Assembly: GCA_028288025.1 (NCBI GenBank)
Contig: JAQBOM010000004.1
Span: forward strand, 1-64,000
Direction: 5' to 3'
Length of the DNA: 64,000 bases
Source of the DNA: Mucilaginibacter sp.
GTDB lineage: Bacteria > Bacteroidota > Bacteroidia > Sphingobacteriales > Sphingobacteriaceae
Below are positions 8,692-17,550 of this stretch, piece after piece. The notes beneath the pieces are model-generated. The model made no database searches and was not told the origin of the DNA. It saw only the letters and a program-made list of their open reading frames with translations. Made by a program: the position numbers and the translations under genes. Position 1 is the stretch's first letter. Each line of letters begins with the position of its first letter.

Positions 8692-9861
8692 ATGAAAACA
8701 CCGAACCCATTTATCCCGGTTTTATTGCGTAGCTGTGGCTACCTGTTGCGGTCTGTGATTGCCACCGCCATTGTGTTTGCCCTCCTGTTGTCGGCTCCTG
8801 TTTTACATGCATATGGCCAGGACCGAGAAGAGAATAATTTGCATGCGCGCAAGAGGGCGCTGCGGGATAGCGTGAAACGGGTTAAAAAAGCAGCTGTTAC
8901 CGAACTGAACAAGCAGCGGGATACGGCGTCGGCGGTGGTAGATCTTCCGTTTCAGACGTTCGAAACCAATTTCCTCGGCTATACCTGGGATTCTGATGAC
9001 GGGCCGTTTATGGATTTCACGATTTCAGAAGCGTACCATATACAGGCTTTCCGCAAGCTTGATGCGAAGTTGTCGTCGCGGTTTGTAAATTTATATAGTT
9101 TTAAATTGTATCTGGCCTTTACCGGCCGGTTCGGGCAATACCTGGTCGGCAGGAGTTCCGCACCGGTGGTAGGGAAACGTTTCAACCCGGTGGTTTATTT
9201 TCAGTACCACGATGCAGATCATAAGTTATTCAGGGGCAGGTTCGGGTATGGGCATGAATCCAACGGGCAGTCCATCGGGGATTCGGCAACGTTTTATGCT
9301 ACGGTTAAAAACGCGCAGGGGAGTAGCCCGAACCGGGCGCTGTTTATCAATCAAACGCTTGATTATATCAGCCGGGGCTGGGATTACATTTTTGTGGAAG
9401 GGGTCCGTAATTGGGAGGACAATGGCTCTGTCGTTGGCGTAGCGGATGTGACGCTGAGGTATTATCTTAATTACGGTTTGCTGGAGGGTTACCGGGAGGA
9501 GTACCAGGCATGGGAACACAATTGGTACGGGAAAAATTTAAGACGGAATGATGTCAGCGGGGTGCGCGCATCCTTCGACTGGTATGTCGGGAACAATGGC
9601 TTTTCATGGCTGAAGTGGCGGGATTTCAGAGTGGATTATGAAAGCGGTATCGCTCAGCCATTCCGGTACAATTCAGTTAAGCTGCTCGCGGGGTTTAATC
9701 TGTTTACACTGCCTTTCTGCGTGACTTACGCGAACGGTTACAATGGAGACCTGGCACAATACGGAAAACGAAACCATAGTTTTGGAGTCGCCCTGGCGCT
9801 GACTACTTTACGGAAGCCGACAAGTGACCTGCGGTATGATGTAGTTGGTAAAACGAATTGA
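8692..9861 (+). CDS. pldA: Outer-membrane phospholipase A1 (OMPLA family)
   Basis: 389 residues with a long signal peptide (cut near VLHAYGQ, residue 43). The active-site block of outer-membrane phospholipase A is present: GYGHESNGQS with His-188 and Ser-190, and a downstream SSPNRA with Asn-214. These match the His-142/Ser-144/Asn-156 triad of E. coli PldA. The enzyme is a 12-stranded beta-barrel that hydrolyses phospholipids mislocalised to the outer leaflet, with calcium. Alternating aromatic strands such as FRGRFGYGHES and DYIFVEGVRNW fit a barrel. The spacer between Ser-190 and Asn-214 is longer than in E. coli (24 versus 12 residues). A Lys/Arg-rich segment after the signal peptide (residues 50-75) is an extra. 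It appears monocistronic. Confidence 0.8.
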   Translation: MKTPNPFIPVLLRSCGYLLRSVIATAIVFALLLSAPVLHAYGQDREENNLHARKRALRDSVKRVKKAAVTELNKQRDTASAVVDLPFQTFETNFLGYTWDSDDGPFMDFTISEAYHIQAFRKLDAKLSSRFVNLYSFKLYLAFTGRFGQYLVGRSSAPVVGKRFNPVVYFQYHDADHKLFRGRFGYGHESNGQSIGDSATFYATVKNAQGSSPNRALFINQTLDYISRGWDYIFVEGVRNWEDNGSVVGVADVTLRYYLNYGLLEGYREEYQAWEHNWYGKNLRRNDVSGVRASFDWYVGNNGFSWLKWRDFRVDYESGIAQPFRYNSVKLLAGFNLFTLPFCVTYANGYNGDLAQYGKRNHSFGVALALTTLRKPTSDLRYDVVGKTN

Positions 9862-10075
9862 GGATGCTGTATTAAACATTTTCCCCAAGTCATTTGTGTA
9901 CTTCGCCGGCATTGATCCGGACCATCAGGTCAGATATTTTTTCGACGTTGCTGTGTACCAGGCTTGGTGCGATGACGTGAAACAGGCCATACACAGGTTC
10001 GCTCTGAAATTTCCCGTAACTGATAAATAACGGTAATTTTTCTTTGACCAAACGCGTCCAGTATATCCCGCTGCC

Positions 10076-10693
10076 TTATAGATGTAAACCAACTATCGAG
10101 CCGAATCTTTTTATATCCAGAACTTCCCAGCTGGTGTAAGGATGACCAATAGAAGTGCTTTTGTTAGGCATAACCCATCCCCGCCATTTATGATCAACAA
10201 ATATAGCTTTCCAACATGACTCAGGAATATTCTCCCCGTTGGGTAAATGTCCAATCGAGCCAAAACCGCCCGATATTATTCGTATCGGCTGCGTTCTCGC
10301 CCAAACTCTTTCCTGCGTTTCCAAAGTCTTCCAGTCACCTGCATTTAATGCATGGAGTTGAGGCACCATGTTAGTCATATAAAAGCATTCCACCGCGTCA
10401 GTTGCGTTGCACTCTGCGTCGGCATAGGGAAACATATGGCCTTTATCATAACCTGAATTTCTGTAATCATTAGGTGATGCACTATTTGGCAGAGAAGGGT
10501 CTTGTGCAAATTTGTCAACCCTGGCAGTGCTCCCACAGTTTACCATTGACGGGGTTAAATCCCATCGGACAGAGTCAGGCTCGTGTTTGGAGGCATTGTA
10601 ATAGGTAACGTAGCTGTGATGTTGAACTCTCTGCGCGTTTCCGATCAGGAAACTACAGCAAAGTAACGTTGCGATAATGAGGTGCTTTTTCAT
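10076..10693 (-). CDS. Secreted DNA/RNA non-specific endonuclease (NUC1 family)
   Basis: The start was placed at the ATG giving MKKHLIIATLLCCSFLIGNA, because this makes a clean signal peptide; a longer frame upstream adds 34 unlikely residues. The mature protein carries the beta-beta-alpha-metal nuclease signature: YDKGHMFPYAD, with the DRGH-type motif as Asp-Lys-Gly-His (His-86 as general base), then YMTNMVPQLHALNAGDW, where Asn-108 is the likely metal ligand. It should cleave DNA and RNA without sequence preference in the periplasm or outside the cell. Its 5' end is divergent from the DUF3892-like gene, with about 160 bp between them. DKGH instead of DRGH is a known conservative variant. 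It is likely a scavenging nuclease, although it could be an effector. Confidence 0.85.
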   Translation of the reverse strand: MKKHLIIATLLCCSFLIGNAQRVQHHSYVTYYNASKHEPDSVRWDLTPSMVNCGSTARVDKFAQDPSLPNSASPNDYRNSGYDKGHMFPYADAECNATDAVECFYMTNMVPQLHALNAGDWKTLETQERVWARTQPIRIISGGFGSIGHLPNGENIPESCWKAIFVDHKWRGWVMPNKSTSIGHPYTSWEVLDIKRFGSIVGLHL

Positions 10694-10850
10694 TGTGATA
10701 TAGTTTGTTAAGGTGAAGGTAACTGATTTGACATCTCCATCAACCCGTGAAAACACCCTGTTAAATACCGTTAAAACACGGTGTTCGATTGACAATTCGG
10801 TACCGTATCTTTACAAATCAATTCATTACCCCCCCCCCCAAAAAAACTTT

Positions 10851-11138
10851 ATGGCAAGTTATCAGGTAGTTTGCATCACCAAGCCAAATGCAGACAGCAC
10901 TTATGAACACATTACACAAATTGGATATGATGACGATGGGACAGTTTATTTGATTCCAGCAAGCACCGTAATAAAACGAATTGAAGCTAACGACAAGGAG
11001 TTTTACGTCAAAGCTGCCGGAGAAACCGTTTATCTGATCGTTTATGAACGAGACGACAAGAAATTCATAAAAACTAAGCCAGATGATACTAAAAAGGATA
11101 ATCTGCTTAAACTACGCCAATGTAACCCTGCGAAATAA
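10851..11138 (+). CDS. DUF3892-like small protein
   Basis: The start was placed at the ATG giving MASYQVVCITKPN. The frame is open for another 46 codons upstream, but that part runs through a C11-A7 tract and an obvious leader. The 95-residue product has the pattern of DUF3892 proteins: VVCITKP, then HITQIGYDDDGT, then IPASTVIKRIE and a YVKAAGETVYLIV strand pair. Members are small all-beta proteins of unknown function. The stop overlaps the start of the next gene by 1 bp (TAATG), so they form a two-gene operon. An 11-C tract followed by 7 A lies 5-22 bp before the ATG (see findings). Confidence 0.7.
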   Translation: MASYQVVCITKPNADSTYEHITQIGYDDDGTVYLIPASTVIKRIEANDKEFYVKAAGETVYLIVYERDDKKFIKTKPDDTKKDNLLKLRQCNPAK

Positions 11139-11383
11139 TGACAAAATCAATTTTAGTTCTCGCGATACTTATAGGCATGGGCATTAGCAGCGCATCTCCA
11201 TCCAGGCGTTTCACCAGACTGGCGGTTGACCCGGTTTATATCTGTATCAGTAATACAGCACATAAATACCATAATGATCGCGATTGCAGGGGATTGGCAA
11301 AATGTACCCATCAGATAAGAAAGGTAAGTAAAGACCAGGCTATCAAAATGGGATATAAACCATGTAAGATTTGTACTAAATGA
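11138..11383 (+). CDS. Small secreted Cys-rich protein (Ada/zinc-ribbon-like)
   Basis: 81 residues with an N-terminal hydrophobic signal (SILVLAILIGMGISSASP). The C-terminal half has the pattern YICISNTAHKYH, DCRGLAKCTHQI, and GYKPCKICTK. Four cysteines (Cys in DCRG, KCT, PCK, KIC) plus His residues could bind zinc. Very similar short domains occur in Bacteroidota and Firmicutes at the end of nuclease or host-nuclease-inhibitor proteins. It is translationally coupled to the DUF3892-like gene. Function is unknown; zinc or metal binding is inferred from the Cys/His spacing. Confidence 0.65.
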   Translation: MTKSILVLAILIGMGISSASPSRRFTRLAVDPVYICISNTAHKYHNDRDCRGLAKCTHQIRKVSKDQAIKMGYKPCKICTK

Positions 11384-11390
11384 TCATGAG

Positions 11391-11555
11391 CTATTGGAGC
11401 AACAATTGAATTCCCGGATTTGTAGCCGGATTAATTATTCCCTGATCGGTGCTTAAAAAGAATATTCCTGAAGATATTTCATCTCCGAGCATATTACCAT
11501 CTAAAACGGTTAATGGTTTATCTTCCTGAATAGTATTCAAGCGCCTTTTAACACT
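11391..11555 (-). pseudogene. C-terminal coding remnant
   Basis: The minus strand between 11555 and the TAG at 11391-11393 reads as 54 sense codons with normal protein-like composition (LNTIQEDKPLTVLDGNML, then GIFFLSTDQGIINPATNPG). There is no start codon in a sensible position, and an in-frame TGA lies directly upstream (11556-11558). It looks like the 3' end of a broken gene at the left edge of the conjugative element. The family is not recognised. Confidence 0.35.
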
Positions 11556-11633
11556 TCAATTTCAAACCAAAAAAGCTGTTCCAGACATTGCAATCCGATT
11601 TTCAAAAGAAAGGAAAATTGAAATTCAAAAGAG

Positions 11634-11666
11634 TTTGAATCCGACTCGGATAACATCGGATTTAAA
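11634..11666. promoter_or_regulatory. Inverted repeat upstream of the HTH gene (operator candidate)
   Basis: AATCCGA (11638-11644) and TCGGATT (11656-11662) are a perfect inverted repeat around an 11-base spacer CTCGGATAACA. Pairing extends outwards (TTTG...TAAA) with one mismatch. A near-identical element with the same spacer length sits at 31578-31600 in front of the tra operon. It lies 95 bp before the HTH gene start, a plausible binding site for that or another element-encoded regulator. Confidence 0.5.
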
Positions 11667-11697
11667 TTGATGCTGTTTAAACCATTTTTGTATCAGT

Positions 11698-11723
11698 TTA
11701 CCGGTGTAATTCAGAACCGGTAA
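11698..11723. promoter_or_regulatory. Second inverted repeat before the HTH gene
   Basis: TTACCGGT (11698-11705) and ACCGGTAA (11716-11723) form a perfect 8-bp dyad with a 10-base spacer, 38 bp upstream of the HTH start codon. Size and location suit an operator for autoregulation, or a hairpin in the leader. No equivalent was seen at the tra operon. Confidence 0.4.
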
Positions 11724-11760
11724 CGGACAAGAACTGACATGCACTAAATCACATAAGGCT

Positions 11761-12063
11761 ATGGCGGCGGAAATCATCACCAAAGAAGACCTGCAGGAGT
11801 TTGGAAATAACCTGCTAAACCAAATTAAGGGCCTGCTGGGCCAATCTTTTGAAGAGCCAAAGAAATGGCTCAAAACTTATCAAGTAAAAAACCTGTTAAA
11901 AATATCGGACAATACCCTTCAAACCCTCAGGGATAACGGTACTATTCCATTTACAAAGCTCGGTGGAATCCTTTACTATAGTTATGAGGATATAAAAAAG
12001 GTTTTGAGCGGGGAAATGGAAAGCAAGCGGATTAAGGTGGGCAAGCGCCAAAAGCAAGTCTGA
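11761..12063 (+). CDS. Excisionase-like helix-turn-helix protein (HTH_17 type)
   Basis: 100 residues. A charged N-terminal helix (ITKEDLQEFGNNLLNQIKGLL) is followed by the HTH region WLKTYQVKNLLKISDNTLQTL, RDNGTIPFTKLGG and YYSYEDIKKVLSG. This is the winged-helix fold of the MerR/Xis family that is abundant in Bacteroidetes conjugative and mobilisable elements, where it regulates excision and transfer. Two inverted repeats lie just upstream. A broken paralogue with the same KWLK-x-YQVKN core lies at 59623-59963. It is the first recognisable gene of the mobile element from the left. Confidence 0.85.
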   Translation: MAAEIITKEDLQEFGNNLLNQIKGLLGQSFEEPKKWLKTYQVKNLLKISDNTLQTLRDNGTIPFTKLGGILYYSYEDIKKVLSGEMESKRIKVGKRQKQV

Positions 12064-12217
12064 AAATAAAATCCCAACCTTCTACAAATGATATTTCATG
12101 TATGCAACGAAGCAACAACTGAAACGTCATTATAGCATATTGAATAAGAGGGATACATCCGTGGTTTACCAGGGTTTTTCAAATGAGCCTTCGGACGTGT
12201 CGTTTTTACGGTTACCT

Positions 12218-12376
12218 TTACCAGTAAAAAGATTTTATCTTCCATTGTCTGCATTGATAGGTATTCATAAATTCATTTAATTCTAAGATGAACTTTTCGG
12301 GGTCCTCCTGCGCCAATTGCTCGGCGTAACCTTCCCAGAATATTTGGTTGGTTAGTTCTATAAATTGCTCGTACAT
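12218..12376 (-). CDS. Small acidic protein of the mobile element
   Basis: 52 residues starting MYEQFIELTNQIFWEGYAEQL and continuing QEDPEKFILELNEFMN. The sequence has a regular amphipathic helical pattern and looks genuinely coding. The frame extends 12 codons upstream only through a GTG inside a terminator hairpin, so the ATG at 12376 was chosen. It follows the 12448-13059 gene on the same strand but is separated from it by that terminator. Function unknown. Confidence 0.5.
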   Translation of the reverse strand: MYEQFIELTNQIFWEGYAEQLAQEDPEKFILELNEFMNTYQCRQWKIKSFYW

Positions 12377-12406
12377 CGGAACCGCTATTTTGTGAAACCA
12401 TGAAAA

Positions 12407-12440
12407 ATGCACCCGTCCGCTAACCAGCGGACGGGTGCAT
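12407..12440 (-). terminator. Rho-independent terminator
   Basis: A perfect 15-bp stem, ATGCACCCGTCCGCT (12407-12421) against AGCGGACGGGTGCAT (12426-12440), closed by an AACC loop. On the minus strand it is followed by TTTTT, so it should terminate the 12448-13059 transcript. Confidence 0.85.
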
Positions 12441-12447
12441 ACCTGTT

Positions 12448-13059
12448 TTAAGCATTAGGAAAAACGATGCTGGCTTCAATGTCAGCCAGTTTTTCGTTGC
12501 ATGCGTCAAATATAAACTGCGATACCATTCGTATCAGGTTCGGGGTGTTGGTTGTAAATTCCCTGCCTTTGTCGTCTTTGATAATCAGCTTACAACCCTG
12601 ATAGGGATTCGTTTCCAGTTCATCGTTTTCTTCTGCCAGTTTAACCTCGAAGTCTTCCAATGTTTTAATACGGGCGATTAAGGCTAAACGCTGGATACTC
12701 AACCTGTGCAAGCCATTTACAGATTTTAAGGTCTGCTCTAAGTTCAGTGCAGGCCTGACAGCGCTGTTATCCGATTTTGCCGGCTCGTGTTTAGGCTCTT
12801 TCGTTAACTCCTGTCCTGCGGTTTGCTGTTTAGCGTGATCAGGTTCGCTACCCACTGTAAGGGGGCTGCCGGTCTTAGCCCCGGCAACTTTGGCTTCCTC
12901 AGTTTGCGGAGCCTGGGCAGGTGTTTGATTGGTGGCTCTTTCATCTTCTTTGGCTTCCTTTTGGGTTAGGCTTGGGCGATTGGGGATTTTGTTAGCTGTT
13001 TCGTTTGTTTTTGCTGCCGTACTTTGTACAACGTTTGCATTTTTTTCTGTTGTTTTCAT
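12448..13059 (-). CDS. Conserved mobile-element protein with disordered N-terminus
   Basis: 203 residues. The first 105 are Lys/Glu/Thr/Pro/Ala-rich and low complexity (for example AKEDERATNQTPAQAPQTEE), so probably disordered. The second half is a compact domain: LKSVNGLHRLSIQRLALIAR, TLEDFEVKLAEENDELE, then YQGCKLIIKDDKGREF and TPNLIRMVSQFIFDAC. I associate this architecture with conjugative elements of Sphingobacteria and Flavobacteria, but no function is known. A strong terminator lies 8 bp after its stop codon. The promoter should lie in the 700-bp gap to its right. Confidence 0.65.
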   Translation of the reverse strand: MKTTEKNANVVQSTAAKTNETANKIPNRPSLTQKEAKEDERATNQTPAQAPQTEEAKVAGAKTGSPLTVGSEPDHAKQQTAGQELTKEPKHEPAKSDNSAVRPALNLEQTLKSVNGLHRLSIQRLALIARIKTLEDFEVKLAEENDELETNPYQGCKLIIKDDKGREFTTNTPNLIRMVSQFIFDACNEKLADIEASIVFPNA

Positions 13060-13761
13060 TTTAAATGAATTTTAAAGGGTTAAAAAATTTGTTTTTTGTT
13101 TCCCTCTTTCCCGAAGCCTCCCTGAAAAGCTATTTTTCAAAAGAAAAAACGGAAAAAAAGAAAGCAAAAAAGGTTGCCCGCAACAGGCAAAAGGAAACGG
13201 AATAAATCCCGGAGGGTGAGCCAGCCGAGGAACGAGGCTGGTTCATTATGCCGTAGTCTTTTGCGGATATTTAAACAGTACGCAGCAATGCGGGCAAAAC
13301 CTTGGCTGCCCTTTTTCTCCGTTTCGATTGGAAAATAGCAACCGGAAGCGCCTGGTGCCGCCTGATATGGTAAATGCGGAATGAAGGCAAGCGCCGCTTT
13401 TCCCGGCGTAATGTAATGCAGCGGGTAAACAAGCGAAGTCCTGAGTGATGCGTTTGGCGGAAATGGCAGCAACGAATGCTACAGCGGATGCTTTTGCAGC
13501 ATCGCGAAAATGCAGGAGCGGTTTTTATTTTGTCGCAAAAAAAATCTTTTCAGGAGTTGAAATGACATCCGTACGGGAAAGAGACAATGAACAACCGCCC
13601 CGCCGGGAAAAACAACCAGGCATATAGTTTATAAGAATTTATAAGAATTGCCATGAAATGATATCCTCTTTAGTATACAACCCGGCAACCAGCCGGCCCG
13701 TAAAAAAAAGCCGTATACTTTGACCGGGCGAATAAGCCGTTAGAGATTTAATCCGATAAAG
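13060..13761. other. Intergenic region between element gene and lanthipeptide dehydratase
   Basis: About 700 bases without a convincing gene. Frames on both strands (13137-13472 minus, 13445-13627 plus) are Arg/Phe/Pro-rich and lack protein-like composition. The stretch is rich in A-runs and short GC dyads (for example CCCGGCAACCAGCCGG at 13681-13696). It must hold promoters for the left (minus) gene and for the dehydratase. A GTATACTTTGACC sequence at 13713-13725 is a weak -7-like box about 40 bp before the dehydratase start. Confidence 0.45.
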
Positions 13762-16700
13762 ATGGAAGACTATTTTTTTGCCGAACAGCTATTACTTCGC
13801 ATGCCTGCGAAGAGCTTCTCAACATACCATGATGACGAACAAGCCCATCTCGGCAACCCCGGCCTGATCGGCGCGATTTATCTCGCCAGCCCGCTGTTTT
13901 ATCATTGCCTGGAGCAAAAGGCATTTCTCTATGAGCAGTTGTCAGACAAAGAAAAGGTCACTTTACAGAAATATATCAACCGGTCCTGTTTTCGCTCTAC
14001 GCCTTTCGGCCTGTTCGCCGGCGTTTCGTTAATCAACTGGGGAGACCAGACGAAACTGGACGTGCAGCCTATAAGGCCGGATAACGCCGTTGTCCTGCCG
14101 GACCAGGCGTATGTATTGAAATTAAGTGAGGAGCTGCTGGGAGCTGAACTGGCCGGTGGGGTACTATTTGAAACCAATCCAACACTTTACCGGCTGTTGG
14201 ATGAGTACCGTTTTATCACCACGGAAACGGACGGGGGAGACAACTCCAGAAGGTATCTGCTCCAATCGGCCGATTATTCAACGGTGCTCAAAGAGCTTGC
14301 GGCGTACTGCATGACTGCCCGCTCACAGGGTGATATTGTCGCCGAGATCTGCCGCCTGGCAAATTGTTCTGCTGCTATCGGTGAAGATTACTTTCGATTT
14401 TTAAGTGCTGAACAGTTTTTGGTTCGGCGATGCCGCGCGAATATTAACGGAACAGGGTACCTGGAATTGCTGTTGTCGCAGACCGGGCGGACCGGCAAAC
14501 ATTCACGGCGAACGATTTCCATGCTGCAATTGCTATGTGAGCTAAAAAATGCCAAAGCGCTTGGCGCGACCTATTTTAAAAATATAAATCAAACACTTGA
14601 ACAGTTTATTGCACCACAAGCGGGTACCTCCTCAAACTTCCTCAACGTGATCCTTAACCGCAAAATGGAAGCGGGAACACTTTGCAGCCACTGGCAAAGC
14701 CCCATCAGGGATGCCCTGTTCGCTTTAGATATCCTGTGCCCGCAGGAACCGGTTCCCGGCATGGCGAATTTTGTCAGGTCGTTTCAAAAAGATTTTGAAG
14801 GACAAATGTTGAGCCTGCTATACGCGCTCGATCCTGAAGTGGGCATCGGTTATGTTACAGACGAGCCCGAAAAGGAAAACCAACTTTTGGAAACCTTGCA
14901 TATCGCCGCAAGGAGAAGCCCGGACGACGCCCATTCCTGGACACCCTCACATCGTTTCCTGCTGGAAAAATGGCATAACTCAGCGAATGCGCCGGGGGCG
15001 GCCATCCGGATAAGGGAAGACGAGCTAGCGGGCCTGGAACGCCGGGGAGGTAATTCAGGGATGCTGGGATTGACCGTGCTTTTTAGAATTATCAACGACC
15101 AGGTGTACCTAGAAAGCGCGGGTGGCGTCAACGCCCCGGCATTGATGGGCAGATTCACCGTAGCTGATCCCGAAATAGCCGCGGCCGCCCGCAGGATGGC
15201 GCGGGAGCAGGAAGCTGCCAATCCCGGGATTATCTTCGCAGAGATACTCCATTTGTCAGGCCCGCACACGGATAATGTCAACAGGCGGGAAACCATCTGG
15301 TCTTACGACCTGCCGCTTACAGCCGTTTCAACATTACCCGAAGAAAGGCAGATCGCACTTTCGGACCTCAAGATCCGGGTCGAAAACAACAAGGTACTGC
15401 TGTATTCTGAAACACGCCGCAAAGTTATTGTTCCACGGCTGAGTTCCGCCTATAACCATAGCATCGATAAGCTGCCCCTGTTCCGTTTCCTGGCCGACAT
15501 TTCGTATCAATACGGACGAACTGCACTCAGTCTGGACCTCCGGCAGTTCTTTCCCGGATTGAGCTATTATCCGCGGGTGGAATATAAACGAGCCATTCTG
15601 CAGCTGGCTACATGGGTTCTTTCTGAAAAACAAATCAAATCGGTAGAAATAAATGAAGAACCATCGTTTGGGGCGGCGATTAAAAGACTGATAGCAGAAA
15701 CAGGCCTGCCACCAGTATTTTCGTTAACGGAAGGGGATCAGCAACTGGTATTTTTCAGAGACAGGCCGGCGGATATGCTGTTTTTTTCCGCGTGTGTCAA
15801 ACACAAAAAGGAAGCTGTTCTGAGAGAACACCTGATGGAAACCAAAGAAAGTGCTTTCGTAAAGAACCGTGAAGGCGAGGGCTTTACTTGCCAGTTCAAC
15901 ACGTTCCTGTTGCCTGACCAACCGGTATTTTTATCACCGCTCAGCAAGTCCCCGATCAAACCTGAAAAATTGAAGCGCAAATTTATGCCCGGCTCTGAGT
16001 GGCTCTATTTAAAAATATACACTTCGAAGATCGGCTCGACGCGGCTGCTCCTGACTATCCTTCCGCTTGTCCGGCGGAAATACTGCTGCGGCCCGGTTCA
16101 GAAATGGTTCTTTATCCGGTACGACGACCACGCGCCGCATATCCGGCTGCGTTTACAAATCGATCCCCGGGACATCAGTGAAATATTGATTGCGTTCAAA
16201 AACAAGCTGGAAGACGGGATGACCCAGCATGTCATCCGCGAATATCAAATCGATGTTTATAGCCGCGAGTTGGAACGGTATCAGGCCGGCGGCATAACGC
16301 TGACGGAAAACTTTTTCTGGGCGAGCAGCGAGCTGACCGTTGGGTTATTGAAAAGGCCGAACGGCAGCAATGCGCCATTTATTTATCAGGCAGCGCTCAG
16401 CACCGTTTGGCACATGATACTGGAATTTATACCGGACGAAGATGCGCGGCTGCTTTTTTTGCAGGTCAGTTATCAACAATTTTTCACTGAATTCGAAGAA
16501 AAAATGCTCCGGGTAGAAATGGATAAAAAATACCGCGGGCTGGCCGCAGATATAAGGCGGGTGCTCCTTGACCCCTTTTTTTACCGTACCGCAGGGCTGG
16601 TGAGAGGCAGCCGCCTCTTTATAAATGCAGTGAAAGCCCTGTCGCAGGCCGCTCAAACCGGCGACTGCGAAAACTATCTACGGAGCATCATCCACATGCA

Positions 16701-16815
16701 TGTCAACCGGCTGTTTACCGCCGACGCGCGAAAACAGGAGATGATCGTCTATTACCTTTTACATAAGTTCTTCCTTGGCGAAAAGGGAAGGAAAAAGGCA
16801 AAAATAGAACAGTAG
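13762..16815 (+). CDS. lanB: Class I lanthipeptide dehydratase (LanB, full-length)
   Basis: 1017 residues. The N-terminal glutamylation domain (about 1-690) includes the diagnostic KYINRSCFRSTPFGLFAGVSL block at 70-90, and HRFLLEKWHN and SAYNHSID further on. The C-terminal elimination domain (about 745-1005, SpaB_C/thiopeptide-type) begins with EWLYLKIYTSK and has QKWFFIRYDDHAPHIRLRL. LanB enzymes use glutamyl-tRNA to dehydrate Ser and Thr in a precursor peptide. Both halves are in one protein, as in canonical class I systems. The stop codon directly abuts the stop of the convergent LytTR gene (16815/16816). A precursor peptide gene is at 18724. No LanC cyclase, transporter or protease gene is in the window, so cyclisation and export would need genes elsewhere. 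Confidence 0.9.
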   Translation: MEDYFFAEQLLLRMPAKSFSTYHDDEQAHLGNPGLIGAIYLASPLFYHCLEQKAFLYEQLSDKEKVTLQKYINRSCFRSTPFGLFAGVSLINWGDQTKLDVQPIRPDNAVVLPDQAYVLKLSEELLGAELAGGVLFETNPTLYRLLDEYRFITTETDGGDNSRRYLLQSADYSTVLKELAAYCMTARSQGDIVAEICRLANCSAAIGEDYFRFLSAEQFLVRRCRANINGTGYLELLLSQTGRTGKHSRRTISMLQLLCELKNAKALGATYFKNINQTLEQFIAPQAGTSSNFLNVILNRKMEAGTLCSHWQSPIRDALFALDILCPQEPVPGMANFVRSFQKDFEGQMLSLLYALDPEVGIGYVTDEPEKENQLLETLHIAARRSPDDAHSWTPSHRFLLEKWHNSANAPGAAIRIREDELAGLERRGGNSGMLGLTVLFRIINDQVYLESAGGVNAPALMGRFTVADPEIAAAARRMAREQEAANPGIIFAEILHLSGPHTDNVNRRETIWSYDLPLTAVSTLPEERQIALSDLKIRVENNKVLLYSETRRKVIVPRLSSAYNHSIDKLPLFRFLADISYQYGRTALSLDLRQFFPGLSYYPRVEYKRAILQLATWVLSEKQIKSVEINEEPSFGAAIKRLIAETGLPPVFSLTEGDQQLVFFRDRPADMLFFSACVKHKKEAVLREHLMETKESAFVKNREGEGFTCQFNTFLLPDQPVFLSPLSKSPIKPEKLKRKFMPGSEWLYLKIYTSKIGSTRLLLTILPLVRRKYCCGPVQKWFFIRYDDHAPHIRLRLQIDPRDISEILIAFKNKLEDGMTQHVIREYQIDVYSRELERYQAGGITLTENFFWASSELTVGLLKRPNGSNAPFIYQAALSTVWHMILEFIPDEDARLLFLQVSYQQFFTEFEEKMLRVEMDKKYRGLAADIRRVLLDPFFYRTAGLVRGSRLFINAVKALSQAAQTGDCENYLRSIIHMHVNRLFTADARKQEMIVYYLLHKFFLGEKGRKKAKIEQ

Positions 16816-17550
16816 TCAGGAAGCCCGGTCAGTTTTAATGAGGCGGGCATCCATAAAGTCCAGAAATTTTTGTTTGTAATAATCTCCCATAATAAGCGAC
16901 TTACCGTTCTCCAGTCTAACCTGGGCACGTTCGGTTACCTTGACATAGTCTATGTTCACGATAAAGGACCGGTGGATGCGCGCAAACGTATATTCCGGCA
17001 GGTGGCGCCAGATATCTTTCATGGTTAGATATGTCATGTGTTTTTCAGTCCTGGTGTGGATCTGGATATAATTTACCGCCCCTTCGATGTATATCACGTC
17101 ATCAAACCTGATCTTGACCATGCGGCCTTTGATCTCACTTTTAACATTAAAAAAATCATCCCGGCCCGGACCGGCGTCCCCGGGACGTTTTTTTATTTTT
17201 CTGCGTGCCTTCTGTATACACTTCAGGAACCGTTCGTAATTGATCGGTTTTAACAGGTAATCAAAAGCGTCCTTTTCGAAGGCTTGCAGTGCAAATTCCG
17301 GGAAGGCGGTCGTAAACACAACCGAGGTATAAAGATTCACCATTTCGGCAAGGTCCAGCCCGGACAGGAGCCGCATATCGACATCGATAAATGTGATATC
17401 GGGGGCGTTTTTGCTGGTCAGTTCATCCAGGGCGACCAGGGGATTCTGGCTGGAGCCGATCAGTTCCAGCCCCGGGGTCTGTCCGATATAGCCCTTTAAA
17501 AGCGCAACAGCATCCGATTCGTCATCAATAACATAACAGGTTAAATTCAT
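16816..17550 (-). CDS. LytTR-family response regulator
   Basis: 244 residues. The receiver domain (1-120) has the acidic pair Asp-9/Asp-10 and phospho-acceptor Asp-56 in ITFIDVDMRLLSGLDL, with Lys in LLKPINYERF. A Lys/Arg-rich linker leads to a LytTR DNA-binding domain (about 145-240: VKIRFDDVIYIEGAVNYIQI, RIHRSFIVNIDYV, LENGKSLIMGDYY). It overlaps the sensor gene upstream by 4 bp (ATGA), so the two are co-translated. It lies between the dehydratase and the precursor peptide gene, both on the opposite strand, and is the obvious candidate to control them. Confidence 0.9.
   Translation of the reverse strand: MNLTCYVIDDESDAVALLKGYIGQTPGLELIGSSQNPLVALDELTSKNAPDITFIDVDMRLLSGLDLAEMVNLYTSVVFTTAFPEFALQAFEKDAFDYLLKPINYERFLKCIQKARRKIKKRPGDAGPGRDDFFNVKSEIKGRMVKIRFDDVIYIEGAVNYIQIHTRTEKHMTYLTMKDIWRHLPEYTFARIHRSFIVNIDYVKVTERAQVRLENGKSLIMGDYYKQKFLDFMDARLIKTDRAS

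Noticed and set aside
9845..10030. 61-codon frame overlapping the end of the phospholipase gene
   Set aside because: Starts with TTG inside the pldA coding sequence and has no recognisable features.
12098..12280. 60-codon plus-strand frame
   Set aside because: Overlaps the better-looking 12218-12376 minus-strand gene, and its composition is not convincing.
13137..13472. 111-codon minus-strand frame before lanB
   Set aside because: Ends in a Phe/Arg low-complexity run encoded by A-runs and shows no domain; more likely non-coding.
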